DNA of 8,000 nt from Anaerolineae bacterium (GCA_025454715.1 JALONY010000055.1:1-8000); one strand, 5' to 3'. Positions 1 through 7,193 are shown, counted from the stretch's first letter. Program-made: numbers and translations. The notes: a model not told the origin generated them from the letters alone.

Positions 1-1031
1 CCCTCGACCAATGCCTCGGCGCGCAATTCGCTAATCAGGCGCGATTTGCCCACGCCCGACTCCCCACCAATCAACCACAGTGAGCCGTTGCCCTCCAATG
101 CCCCGAACAATGCGCCGCGCAACGCCTTGAACTCGTCGGTGCGCCCGACGAAGCGCGAGGCTTGCAGGTTGCTCTCGCGCACCGCCTCGCGCTCCGGCAA
201 CAAGGGCAGGTCATAGGCGTTCAGCAACAGGTCGATGACGTGTTGGGCGCTGGGCGGGCGTTGGGCGGGGTCTTTGTGCAATAGGGCGCTCACGACCGGC
301 ACCAGCGGGGCGGGCACGCCCGACAGGTCGGGGGCGTCGTGCAGGAGGCGCAACATGAAGTGGGTATAGTCGCCATTCGACTCGCCGAACGGGTGGTTGC
401 CGCTTTCGAGCTTGCTCAACATCACGCCCACCGCGTACAAATCGGCGGCGGCGGTGGCGCTGCCGTTGGCGAGCACCTCGGGCGCCATATAATCGAGCGT
501 GCCGCCGTATTGGGTGATTTCCTCGCCGGAGGCCGAGCGGAATTGCGAGACGCCGAAATCGAGCAGGCGCACCACCCCGTGTACATCGACCAAGATATTG
601 GCCGGTTTGAGGTCGCGGTGTACCACCCCGTGGCGGTGCAGGTAGTCCAGCGCGGTCAAGACCTCGATCATCAAGCGGATGCGCCCGTGGGTGTCGGTTT
701 GTTTGGCGGCGTAGCTGAGGGTGGCCGGGTTCTCGAGCAGTTCCATGGTGTAAAACGGCTGGCGGCGCTGATCGAAGCCGTAATCCAAAACGCTGATGAT
801 GTTGGGGTGGCGCAGGCTAGAGAGCGCTTGAAACTCGTGCGCGAGCGCCAACAATCGTTCATTGATTTGGCTGGCGTCGCCGACGCCCGCGGGGAGCTTG
901 ACCTGCTTGAGCGCGACCTGTTGGCCGGTCAGGAGGTCATGAGCGACGTAGACCACGCCCATGCCGCCTTGCCCGAGCAATGTTTGGGGCTTATAGCGAT
1001 GGGCGATCGTGGGGAGCGCTACAGTCGTCAT
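1..1031 (-). CDS. Serine/threonine protein kinase with C-terminal AAA-type NTPase domain (partial, C-terminus beyond window)
   Basis: Reading leftward from the ATG at 1031, 343 codons stay open to the window edge. Residues 13-275 or so form a Hanks-type (PknB-like) kinase domain. Visible elements are the glycine-rich loop GQGGMGVVY (20-28), the ATP-binding Lys42 in VALK, the probable helix-C Glu66, the catalytic HRDLKPAN (138-145), DFG (158-160) and APE (183-185). All catalytic residues are present, so it should be active. A FVGR motif at 294-297 opens an AAA16-like NTPase region, followed by a Walker A GGESGVGKS (322-330, Lys329). The family usually continues with large sensor or regulatory regions, which cannot be seen here. 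The start is supported by GGAG 8 nt upstream and by a promoter about 70 bp upstream. No transmembrane segment is seen in this part, so it is probably cytoplasmic. It is transcribed divergently from the mrp operon. Its substrate is unknown. Confidence 0.93.
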   Translation of the reverse strand, partial: MTTVALPTIAHRYKPQTLLGQGGMGVVYVAHDLLTGQQVALKQVKLPAGVGDASQINERLLALAHEFQALSSLRHPNIISVLDYGFDQRRQPFYTMELLENPATLSYAAKQTDTHGRIRLMIEVLTALDYLHRHGVVHRDLKPANILVDVHGVVRLLDFGVSQFRSASGEEITQYGGTLDYMAPEVLANGSATAAADLYAVGVMLSKLESGNHPFGESNGDYTHFMLRLLHDAPDLSGVPAPLVPVVSALLHKDPAQRPPSAQHVIDLLLNAYDLPLLPEREAVRESNLQASRFVGRTDEFKALRGALFGALEGNGSLWLIGGESGVGKSRLISELRAEALVE

Positions 1032-1100
1032 GAGAGAGACTCCAAATGGTCAGCGATGGTAGGGAAGAGGTGTCTGTATAAATGGTCTCAACAGAACTGC

Positions 1101-1130
1101 ATTATAACCGTGAGTCTTGATAATTGTCGT
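1101..1130 (-). promoter_or_regulatory. Sigma70-like promoter for the kinase gene
   Basis: On the minus strand a perfect -10 hexamer TATAAT (complement of 1101-1106) lies 18 nt downstream of ACGACA (complement of 1125-1130), which matches four of six bases of the -35 consensus. The predicted start of transcription near 1094 leaves a leader of about 60 nt before the kinase ATG. This is inferred from sequence match alone. Confidence 0.55.
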
Positions 1131-1146
1131 TACGCCTGATTACGCC
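1130..1146. repeat. Direct repeat TTACGCC x2 with 10-bp period
   Basis: TTACGCC occurs at 1130-1136 and again at 1140-1146, so the copies start exactly 10 bp (about one helical turn) apart. On the minus strand the pair abuts and lies immediately upstream of the -35 element of the kinase promoter, which is a common position for activator binding. Two heptamers this close could also be chance. No specific regulator can be named. Confidence 0.35.
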
Positions 1147-1200
1147 AAAATGGATGAGCTTTATGGCTCTATCCTACCTAAAAGTTGGATGATAGCGGGC

Positions 1201-1228
1201 TGTAAACCCCCATTTTTATGGCTATACT
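1201..1228 (+). promoter_or_regulatory. Weak candidate promoter for the mrp operon
   Basis: TATACT at 1223-1228 matches five of six bases of the -10 consensus. The upstream TGTAAA at 1201-1206, with a 16-nt spacer, matches only three of six bases of the -35 consensus. Transcription would begin near 1235, giving a leader of about 33 nt before the ATG at 1268, or 66 nt before the GTG at 1301. It is the best -10 element seen in the plus direction in this intergenic region, but the poor -35 keeps confidence low. Confidence 0.33.
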
Positions 1229-1267
1229 CTGTTTTTCGTGCCTTCCATCGCACCATCGTGGTCTTGG

Positions 1268-4144
1268 ATGGACGACGCACCCGAAAGGACAAGTGACGCT
1301 GTGCTGCTGTTGATTGGGCTGCCTGCGGCGCTGGCAGTGGTTCTACTGCTCGTCGGACGCGCCTCCCTTCTTCGATATAGCCCCGCCGTATTGTGCGCGG
1401 TGCTGTTCGCCGCCTTTGCTGGTTATGTCCCGATTGCCGAGACGACCCCCATCAGCGAGACCGTGCCGTGGGTGCCCGCCCTAGGGCTGGAATTGGCGGT
1501 CTATGCCGACGGTCTGGCGCTGTTGTTCGCCCTGTTGGTCAGCGGGGTGGGGGCGGTCATCGCCCTGTATGCCGTGACGTATTTCGACGACCCCGCCGAA
1601 CGAACGCGCTTCTTGGTGCTGTTGATGGCGTTCATGAGCGCAATGCTGGGGGTGGTGCTGGCAGGTAACGTGCTCACGCTGTTCTGCGCGTGGGAGCTGA
1701 CCTCAATCACCAGTTTCTTCTTGATTGGCTTTAAGGGCAAGAAAGACCCCGACGCCCGTAGCTCGGCCTTGCGCGCCCTGACCGTGACCGGCGCGGGCGG
1801 CCTCGCCTTGCTGGGCGGCCTGTCGTTGATGGGCGCGGCGGCGGGCTCGTTTACCCTGAGCGACATCCTCGCCACCGACCTGCAAGCGCACCCGTGGTAC
1901 GTGGCGATGACGGTGCTGGTGCTGTTGGGCGCGTTCACCAAGAGCGCGCAGGTGCCGTTTCACTTTTGGTTGCCGGGTGCGATGGCCGCGCCGTCACCGG
2001 CCTCGGCCTACCTGCACGCGGCCACGATGGTCAAGGCGGGGGTGTACTTGGTGTTGCGCCTGTACCCGCCGCTGGGCAATACCGACCTGTGGGCGTATGC
2101 GCTGGTCGGGTTCGGGCTGGTCACGTTCATCTGGGGCGGCTATGTGGCCAATCGCCAGCGCGACATGAAAGGCTTGCTGGCGTATACCACCGTCAGCGCG
2201 CTGGGCTCGTTGATGGCGTTGGCTGGCCTGCCGGACTCGCTGGGCATCAAGGCCGCGTTGATTGGCATCTTGGCGCACGGTGCGTATAAGGCGGCGCTGT
2301 TCTTGATTACCGGCGCGGTGGAGCACGCCACCGGCACCCGCGACCTCGACCGCTTGGGCGGCCTGCGCCATACCATGCCGGGCGCGTTCGCGGTGGCGCT
2401 GGTGTCGGCCTTGTCGATGGCGGGGGTGCCGCCCCTGCTGGGCTTCATGGCCAAAGACGTGTTCCTCGAGGCGCACTTCCCCGACCCGCTCGGGTCGCTT
2501 TTGCCGTTCTTGGGCGCGTTCGTCGGGAGCGCGCTGGTGGTGGCGGCGGCCTTCACGGTGTTGTGGCAGGTCTTCTTGCGCCCCGCCCCCGCGCCGGACG
2601 CGCACCACGATGAGCACCACGGGCACGACGACCACCACCATGCCGCGCCGATGCTGGCCTTTGCGCCCGGGGTGTTGGCCGTGATGTCGGTGCTGTTGCC
2701 GCTGGCGTTGCCGTTGTGGCAACCGCTCATCAACGGGGCGCTGGGCAAGGTGTCCGAGCTGTACGTGTTCCCAGAGCACCCCGAGCCGTTGATTGCCAGC
2801 CTCGCGGCGCTGGCGGTGGGCTGGGGATTGATGCGGACGCGGGGCGTATGGGCGACGGCCAAGCCGCAAGCCACCCCCTCGCGCCGCCGCGCCAAGCCCG
2901 CCCTGCCCCCGCGCACCCTGACGGCGGCGGGCGCGTATGACGCGCTGATTGCCGGGGTTGACCGCGTGGGCGATGTCGCCCTCAAGCTACAGTCGGGGCG
3001 CATCCGCTATTACCTCGCCATCATCCTCGGGACGCTGGCGCTGTTAATCGTGGTGCTGTCGGTGCAGCTCGGCAACATCGCCTTGCTGACCCAATTGCGC
3101 TTCAGCACCCCGGGCGTCACCGACATCGTCAAAATCGGGTTACTGGTGCTGATGGTGACGGGCACGCTGGCCTCCATCCTCATCCGCAACCACCTGATTG
3201 CGGTGCTGTCGCTGGGGATGGCGGGCTATGCGCTGGGCGGGGTGTTCTTGCTGGAGCCTGCGCCGGACGTGGCGCTGGTGCAAATCTTGGTCGAGACGCT
3301 GGGCACGGTCATGCTGATGCTGATGCTGGGGCGATTGGACATCAAGATGCGGATACGCGCCCAAAGCCAATTGTGGGACAGCTCGCGAGTCGGGCGCTGG
3401 CGCGACATCGGCATCTCGGTGGTGATTGCCGTGGCGGTCGGGTTGGTGGCGCTGTCGGTGGTGGAGCAACGCCCGACCCGCGCCGAGGATAACCCCATCG
3501 CCGTCTGGCACTTGCTCAACACTTACCCGATGATTAAGGTGCAAGACGCGGTCGGTGCCATCGTGACCGACTTCCGCGGCACCGATACCCTGCTGGAAAT
3601 CGCGGTGTTCGCGACGGCGGCCTTGGGCGTGTTGTTCTTGCTCTCCAACCCCAAGAACCCCAACGAGACCATGCAGATGCCACGGGTGAAGCTGACCCCG
3701 CACGACTCGAGCATCGAGAACCCGCTGACCACCCTCGTCTCGCGCTTGGCGTTGGTGTTCGCGCTGTTGGTGGCCTTCTCGCATTGGCTGTATGGCGGGG
3801 TGCAGCCCGGCGACGGCTTTACGGCGGGCGTGATTGCCGGCTTGGCCATCTCGCTCAGCTACGTGGTGCGCGGGTTCGACCGCACGCGCAAGTTCTTCCC
3901 GTGGGTCAAGCCGCGCCGCTTCGTGTTGGTCGGCTTGGCCATCGCCTTGACCAACGCGGTCATCTACGGGCTGATAAACGGGAGCGCGTTCTTGCGCGTG
4001 CAAGATTTCGGCGATGCCCCAGCGGGTTTGCACTTCAGCTCCACGCTGGTCTTCGAGCTGGCCATCGCTTTGACCGTGTTCGGGGCGGTCACCATGATTA
4101 TGGACACCATCTCGCACCCGGGCGACGAAAGCACGGAGGGTTAG
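1268..4144 (+). CDS. mrpA: Na+/H+ antiporter subunit A fused to subunit B (MrpAB)
   Basis: This is the largest membrane subunit of the Mrp antiporter, a NuoL-like proton channel that carries MbhD-, MbhE- and MrpB-like regions in one chain (958 residues from the ATG at 1268). Residues about 100-420 are the antiporter core, with Glu143 in the WELTS motif, Lys225 in TKSAQVPFHFW, Lys256 in MVKAGVY, Lys341 and Lys396 (GFMAKD). A His/Asp-rich loop lies at 444-458 and a basic, Pro-rich linker at 531-549. The MbhD-like part holds Asp667 and Glu676. The MbhE-like part holds RGTDTLLE (Asp773, Glu777). Residues about 815-950 are a full MnhB/MrpB domain with QPGDGF at 846-851. Such A-B fusion is known from group-2 mrp operons, for example rhizobial pha. 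Starts at GTG 1238 (968 residues) or GTG 1301 (947 residues) are also possible. ATG 1268 is a compromise that fits the candidate promoter. Confidence 0.95.
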   Translation: MDDAPERTSDAVLLLIGLPAALAVVLLLVGRASLLRYSPAVLCAVLFAAFAGYVPIAETTPISETVPWVPALGLELAVYADGLALLFALLVSGVGAVIALYAVTYFDDPAERTRFLVLLMAFMSAMLGVVLAGNVLTLFCAWELTSITSFFLIGFKGKKDPDARSSALRALTVTGAGGLALLGGLSLMGAAAGSFTLSDILATDLQAHPWYVAMTVLVLLGAFTKSAQVPFHFWLPGAMAAPSPASAYLHAATMVKAGVYLVLRLYPPLGNTDLWAYALVGFGLVTFIWGGYVANRQRDMKGLLAYTTVSALGSLMALAGLPDSLGIKAALIGILAHGAYKAALFLITGAVEHATGTRDLDRLGGLRHTMPGAFAVALVSALSMAGVPPLLGFMAKDVFLEAHFPDPLGSLLPFLGAFVGSALVVAAAFTVLWQVFLRPAPAPDAHHDEHHGHDDHHHAAPMLAFAPGVLAVMSVLLPLALPLWQPLINGALGKVSELYVFPEHPEPLIASLAALAVGWGLMRTRGVWATAKPQATPSRRRAKPALPPRTLTAAGAYDALIAGVDRVGDVALKLQSGRIRYYLAIILGTLALLIVVLSVQLGNIALLTQLRFSTPGVTDIVKIGLLVLMVTGTLASILIRNHLIAVLSLGMAGYALGGVFLLEPAPDVALVQILVETLGTVMLMLMLGRLDIKMRIRAQSQLWDSSRVGRWRDIGISVVIAVAVGLVALSVVEQRPTRAEDNPIAVWHLLNTYPMIKVQDAVGAIVTDFRGTDTLLEIAVFATAALGVLFLLSNPKNPNETMQMPRVKLTPHDSSIENPLTTLVSRLALVFALLVAFSHWLYGGVQPGDGFTAGVIAGLAISLSYVVRGFDRTRKFFPWVKPRRFVLVGLAIALTNAVIYGLINGSAFLRVQDFGDAPAGLHFSSTLVFELAIALTVFGAVTMIMDTISHPGDESTEG
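1284..1289 (+). promoter_or_regulatory. Shine-Dalgarno-like AAAGGA within the annotated mrpA start region
   Basis: AAAGGA at 1284-1289 precedes an in-frame GTG at 1301 by 11 nt. It is a clearer ribosome binding site than anything before the GTG at 1238 or the ATG at 1268. It therefore raises the possibility that translation of mrpA begins at 1301, right at the first hydrophobic helix. Confidence 0.35.
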
Positions 4145-4148
4145 GCCA

Positions 4149-4514
4149 ATGGGCGCTATTTTTGCCGTCGTGACCGGCATCTTGTTCGGCCTCGGCGTGT
4201 TCCAATTGCTACGGCGCGACCTGATTAAGGTCGCGATGGGCTTCTTCATCTTGTTCACCGCCATCAACCTGTTCTTGCTGGCGGTTGGGACGTTCGATGG
4301 GCGGGTGGCGCCGTATGTGCAGCCCGGCACGTTCGAGCGCTTGGAGGACGCCGTGCCCAACGGCATCCCGTCCGACCCGTTGGTGCAAGCGCTGATTTTG
4401 ACCGCCATCGTCATCAGCTTCGGCAGTTATGCGCTGTTGCTGGGGATGTTGAACGTGGTGGGCAAGCGCAAAAACTCGATCAATGCCGACGACCTCGACG
4501 ACCTGAAAGGCTAA
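4149..4514 (+). CDS. mrpC: Na+/H+ antiporter subunit C (NuoK-like)
   Basis: This 121-residue protein is of normal length for MrpC, the NuoK-homologous subunit that sits between the large antiporter-like subunits in the membrane. Three hydrophobic helices are visible at about 3-20, 28-48 and 76-99. The last carries the family signature DPLVQALILTAIVISFG starting at Asp76. The tail after residue 105 is hydrophilic and acidic (NADDLDDLKG). The ATG lies 4 nt after the mrpA stop and has a strong GGAGG (4135-4139) 9 nt upstream, embedded in the last codons of mrpA, so translation is probably coupled. Confidence 0.94.
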   Translation: MGAIFAVVTGILFGLGVFQLLRRDLIKVAMGFFILFTAINLFLLAVGTFDGRVAPYVQPGTFERLEDAVPNGIPSDPLVQALILTAIVISFGSYALLLGMLNVVGKRKNSINADDLDDLKG

Positions 4515-4523
4515 CGACCCGCG

Positions 4524-6029
4524 ATGACCGATAATGCCCTGATTCTCGGCACGATTTTTACGCCCTTTGCGGCGGGCATCGTGTGCCTTGCCTTGTGGGG
4601 GCGCAACCGCGCCCAGCGCTGGGTGATGCTGCTGGCGGCGTTGCTGGCGATGGGCTTCGCCCTCGCGCTCGGCGCGCAAGCCCTGACCAGCGGCACCCAG
4701 ATTTACCGCTTGGGCGGCTGGCAACCCCCGTATGGCATCACCTTGGTGGCCGACGGCCTGACCGCGGCGTTCTTGAGCGCGGCGTCCATCGTCGGGTTCG
4801 CCATCACCTTGTACACCTTCGGCTGCAAAGACAAGCAGATGACGCGCAGTGCCTACGCACCGACCGCCATGATGCAGCTCACCGCCTTGTACGGCACCTT
4901 CCTGACCGGCGACATCTTCACGTTTTTCGTGTTCATGGAGCTGATGGTCATCAGCTCGGTGATTCTGGTGGCCACCGCCGACGATAAATTGGGCATCGAG
5001 GCCGCCACCAAGTACCTGCTGATTAGCGCGATGGGCACGTTGTTCCTGCTGGTCGGGGTCGGCACGTCTTACGCGGTGTTCGGCTCGCTCAACATGGCCG
5101 ACATCGCCCAAAAATCGGCGGAGGCGGGCGCTCTGGCGGGCGCGGCCATGGTGATTTTGGCCTGCTCGTTCTTGCTGAAGTCGGCGGCCTTCCCGTTTCA
5201 CTTTTGGCAACCCGACTTCCACACCATCGCCCCGACGCCGATTCACGCTTTGTTGTCGTCGGTGGTGGTCAAGGTCGGGGTGTATGGCCTGATTCGGCTG
5301 ACCACGCTGCTGTTCCCGACCTTGGTGGCCGAGTTGCGCGTCATCTTGATCGTCTTGGGCATCATCGGCATCTTCTTCGGCAGCCTGACGGCGCTGCGGA
5401 CGTTCAACGTCAAGCGCGTGCTGGCCTACTCGACCATGGGGCAAATCGGGTTCATCCTGATTTCGATCGGGTGGGGCAACACGTTGGCCTTGACGGCGGC
5501 CATCTTGTATAGCTTCAACCACGCGCTGGTCAAATCGGGGATGCTGATGATGGCCGGTTGGCTGGCCAGCCAAAACAAGCTCAAATCGTCCAAAATCGCC
5601 CAGAGTCAGGGCTTGGGCTACAAGATGCCGCTGGCCAGCGCGTTGTTCTTCATCGGTGGGCTGGCCTTGGCGGGCATCCCACCGCTCAATGGGTTCATCA
5701 GCAAATTGGCGGTGGTGCAGGGCGGCATCGCGGCCTCGGAGGGGGACGTGGTGCAGTGGCTGGTGCTGGGCTTGGTGATTGGCGGCGGCATCTTGACGTT
5801 GCTGTACGTCACGCGCCTGTGGCAAGCCATCTTCCAATCGCCGCCCAACGCGCAGACCGCCGAGCTAAAACCGGCTGGCGCGGGCGACTCGCTGTTGGCA
5901 CCGGCTTTGTTGATTGGGGGATGTGTGTTGCTGGGGGTGTTCGCGCAGCCCGTGGTCGATATTGCCCAGACCATCGCCGTCGGCCTCGCCGATACCACCC
6001 CTTACATCACCGCAGTTTTGGGAGGATAA
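4524..6029 (+). CDS. mrpD: Na+/H+ antiporter subunit D (NuoM/N-like)
   Basis: This is the second large complex-I-like antiporter subunit, 501 residues, the usual MrpD size, and almost entirely hydrophobic helices. The proton-antiporter core spans about residues 105-400. It has Glu139 in the FMELM helix, Lys219 in LLKSAAFPFHFW, Lys250 in VVVKVGVYGL and Lys337 in HALVKSGM. These are the Glu/Lys positions that line the proton path in this family. PPLNGFISK near 390 is also typical. It differs from MrpA in lacking the MbhD/MbhE extension and from NuoN by its setting between mrpC and mrpE. The ATG is 9 nt after the mrpC stop. AAAGG at 4505-4509 lies 14 nt before it, rather far, so coupling to mrpC translation may matter. 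Confidence 0.95.
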   Translation: MTDNALILGTIFTPFAAGIVCLALWGRNRAQRWVMLLAALLAMGFALALGAQALTSGTQIYRLGGWQPPYGITLVADGLTAAFLSAASIVGFAITLYTFGCKDKQMTRSAYAPTAMMQLTALYGTFLTGDIFTFFVFMELMVISSVILVATADDKLGIEAATKYLLISAMGTLFLLVGVGTSYAVFGSLNMADIAQKSAEAGALAGAAMVILACSFLLKSAAFPFHFWQPDFHTIAPTPIHALLSSVVVKVGVYGLIRLTTLLFPTLVAELRVILIVLGIIGIFFGSLTALRTFNVKRVLAYSTMGQIGFILISIGWGNTLALTAAILYSFNHALVKSGMLMMAGWLASQNKLKSSKIAQSQGLGYKMPLASALFFIGGLALAGIPPLNGFISKLAVVQGGIAASEGDVVQWLVLGLVIGGGILTLLYVTRLWQAIFQSPPNAQTAELKPAGAGDSLLAPALLIGGCVLLGVFAQPVVDIAQTIAVGLADTTPYITAVLGG

Positions 6030-6034
6030 GACCG

Positions 6035-6571
6035 ATGAGAAATCGCCTGAGCGGGTTCCGCTTGTTTTACGTCTCGCCGCGCCACCTCGCCCAGTATTTC
6101 TTCTTCGCGTTGCTGATTGGCGTGTTGTGGGTGGTGCTCACCAACCAATTCAACCTGTTCGCCTTCGGTTTGGGCGCGAGCATCGGCTTCATGCTGATTT
6201 GGTCGCAACGCGGCAATCAAGGCTTGTCCGTCAACCTGCTGACGCTGCCGCGCCAATTGGTGTGGTGGGTGCTGTATGCGCTGGTGCTGCTGCGCGATAT
6301 CTTGGTCAGCGGCTTCGATGTGGCGTTGCGAATCCTTGGGCTTCGCCCAATCAAGAGCGGTATCTTGAAGGTGCCGGTCGGCGATAAGCGCCCCTCGGTG
6401 ACCGCCCTGACCGCGCACGGCATCACCATCACCCCCGGGCAGTTGGTGGTCGATTTCGATCAAGACGAGAACGTGTACGTGCACTGCCTCGATGTCGAGG
6501 CGTCCGAGGCCAGCATCCACGCCGACCAGCAAAAGCGCTTGCGCTTCTATCGGGAGATGCTGGGCAAATGA
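6035..6571 (+). CDS. mrpE: Na+/H+ antiporter subunit E
   Basis: This 178-residue protein belongs to the MrpE/MnhE/PhaE family. Hydrophobic segments lie at roughly 19-36, 40-56 and 68-90. They are followed by a soluble C-terminal domain with the family hallmark HGITITPGQLVVDFD at 128-142 and then YVHCLDV. Subunit E is needed for assembly and activity of the complex in characterised Mrp systems. The start is fixed by GGAGG at 6021-6025, 9 nt upstream. That site overlaps the last codons of mrpD (GGA GGA TAA). The same frame stays open upstream to 5558, but that part is only the shifted frame of mrpD. The stop overlaps the mrpF start. Confidence 0.93.
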   Translation: MRNRLSGFRLFYVSPRHLAQYFFFALLIGVLWVVLTNQFNLFAFGLGASIGFMLIWSQRGNQGLSVNLLTLPRQLVWWVLYALVLLRDILVSGFDVALRILGLRPIKSGILKVPVGDKRPSVTALTAHGITITPGQLVVDFDQDENVYVHCLDVEASEASIHADQQKRLRFYREMLGK

Positions 6572-6840
6572 CCTCGATTCAAATCGGCGTAAGCCTCGCG
6601 CTCATCGTGCTGGTCGGCTGCATGATTGCGGCCAGTTGGCGCGTCTTCTTCGGCAAGACCGCCATCGACCGCCTGCAAGCGGTGGATTTGGTCACCACCA
6701 TCTTGACGGCCATCGTGGCGTTGCTGGGGGTGGTTCAGAACTCGCCCTTGCTGATTGACCTCGGCATCGCCTTTGCCGCGTTCTCGTTCGTCGGCACGCT
6801 GGCAGTGGCGCGCTTCATCCGTGAAGGGAAGGTGTTCTGA
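6568..6840 (+). CDS. mrpF: Na+/H+ antiporter subunit F
   Basis: This 90-residue, three-helix membrane protein is of the MrpF/PhaF/MnhF family. Helix 1 covers about 5-27. The conserved loop and second helix start with GKTAIDRLQAVDLVTT, with the polar residues Asp34, Arg35 and Asp40. Asp64 lies in helix 3 (LLIDLGIAFAAFSFVGT). Conserved acidic residues of this small subunit are thought to take part in sodium transport in structural models of the complex. Its ATG overlaps the mrpE stop (ATGA at 6568-6571), and its own stop overlaps the mrpG start. Confidence 0.93.
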   Translation: MTSIQIGVSLALIVLVGCMIAASWRVFFGKTAIDRLQAVDLVTTILTAIVALLGVVQNSPLLIDLGIAFAAFSFVGTLAVARFIREGKVF

Positions 6841-7193
6841 TGCAGTGGGTTGGGTTCGTCTTCGTGGTGTTCGGCTTGGCCTTTACGGTGCTGGGGGTGT
6901 TGGGCATGTACACCCGCCTGACCGATTTCTATCAGCGCACGCACGCGGCGGGCAAGGTCGGGACGTTGGGGCTACTGGGGATTTTGGTCGGGGTGGCGTT
7001 CTTGCAGCCCGAGGTCACGACCAAAGTCATCGTCCTGATGATTTTCGCCATCCTCGCGGCACCCGCCGCCAGCAATGCGATTGCGGGCGCGGCGCATACC
7101 GCCAACATGACCTGCGAGGGCGGGCGTGACGACCTCGCGGACTACAAGCGCTCGAACCCCGAAAAATTGGATGTATCCAATTTGAACGGATGA
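6840..7193 (+). CDS. mrpG: Na+/H+ antiporter subunit G
   Basis: This is the last subunit of the operon, 117 residues, of the PhaG/MnhG/YufB family. There are three hydrophobic segments (about 4-23, 40-56 and 62-80). The family signature RLTDFYQRTHAAGK at 26-39 follows helix 1, and APAASNAIAGAAH closes the membrane part. A hydrophilic tail of about 30 residues follows. The ATG at 6840 shares one base with the mrpF stop (TGATG), which implies coupled translation. The final codons contain a 20-bp inverted repeat. With this gene all seven Mrp functions, A to G, are present in canonical order. Confidence 0.93.
   Translation: MQWVGFVFVVFGLAFTVLGVLGMYTRLTDFYQRTHAAGKVGTLGLLGILVGVAFLQPEVTTKVIVLMIFAILAAPAASNAIAGAAHTANMTCEGGRDDLADYKRSNPEKLDVSNLNG
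7164..7183. repeat. Inverted repeat within the 3' end of mrpG
   Basis: AAATTGGAT (7164-7172) and ATCCAATTT (7175-7183) are perfect 9-bp inverted copies around a 2-bp centre. They lie in the last codons of mrpG, 10 nt before the stop. There is no T-run after it, so it is not a canonical terminator. It could be a protein-binding palindrome or an RNA hairpin that protects the transcript end. Confidence 0.5.

Noticed and set aside
339..1139. 266-codon plus-strand open frame opposite the kinase
   Set aside because: It is antisense to a kinase with intact motifs, is rich in Gln, His and Arg, and has no recognisable domain. It is a shadow of GC-rich coding DNA.
1994..2869. 291-codon minus-strand open frame opposite the middle of mrpA
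   Set aside because: Antisense shadow with Arg/Gln/His-rich composition and no recognisable motif.
3140..4414. 424-codon minus-strand open frame opposite mrpA
   Set aside because: It has the same antisense composition, no domain, and lies against conserved coding sequence.
4209..5837. 542-codon minus-strand open frame opposite mrpC and mrpD
   Set aside because: Its product is dominated by Gln, His, Arg and Asp, as expected from the reverse complement of Leu, Val and Ala codons. It overlaps two well-supported genes completely.
5558..6034. Upstream extension of mrpE in its own frame
   Set aside because: The extension is the shifted frame of mrpD. The ribosome binding site at 6021-6025 and family length place the start at 6035.
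1268..7193. Membrane-bound hydrogenase or complex-I-like respiratory complex
   Set aside because: No NuoB, C, D, H or I or hydrogenase subunit is present, and all genes fit the standard Mrp A-G set.
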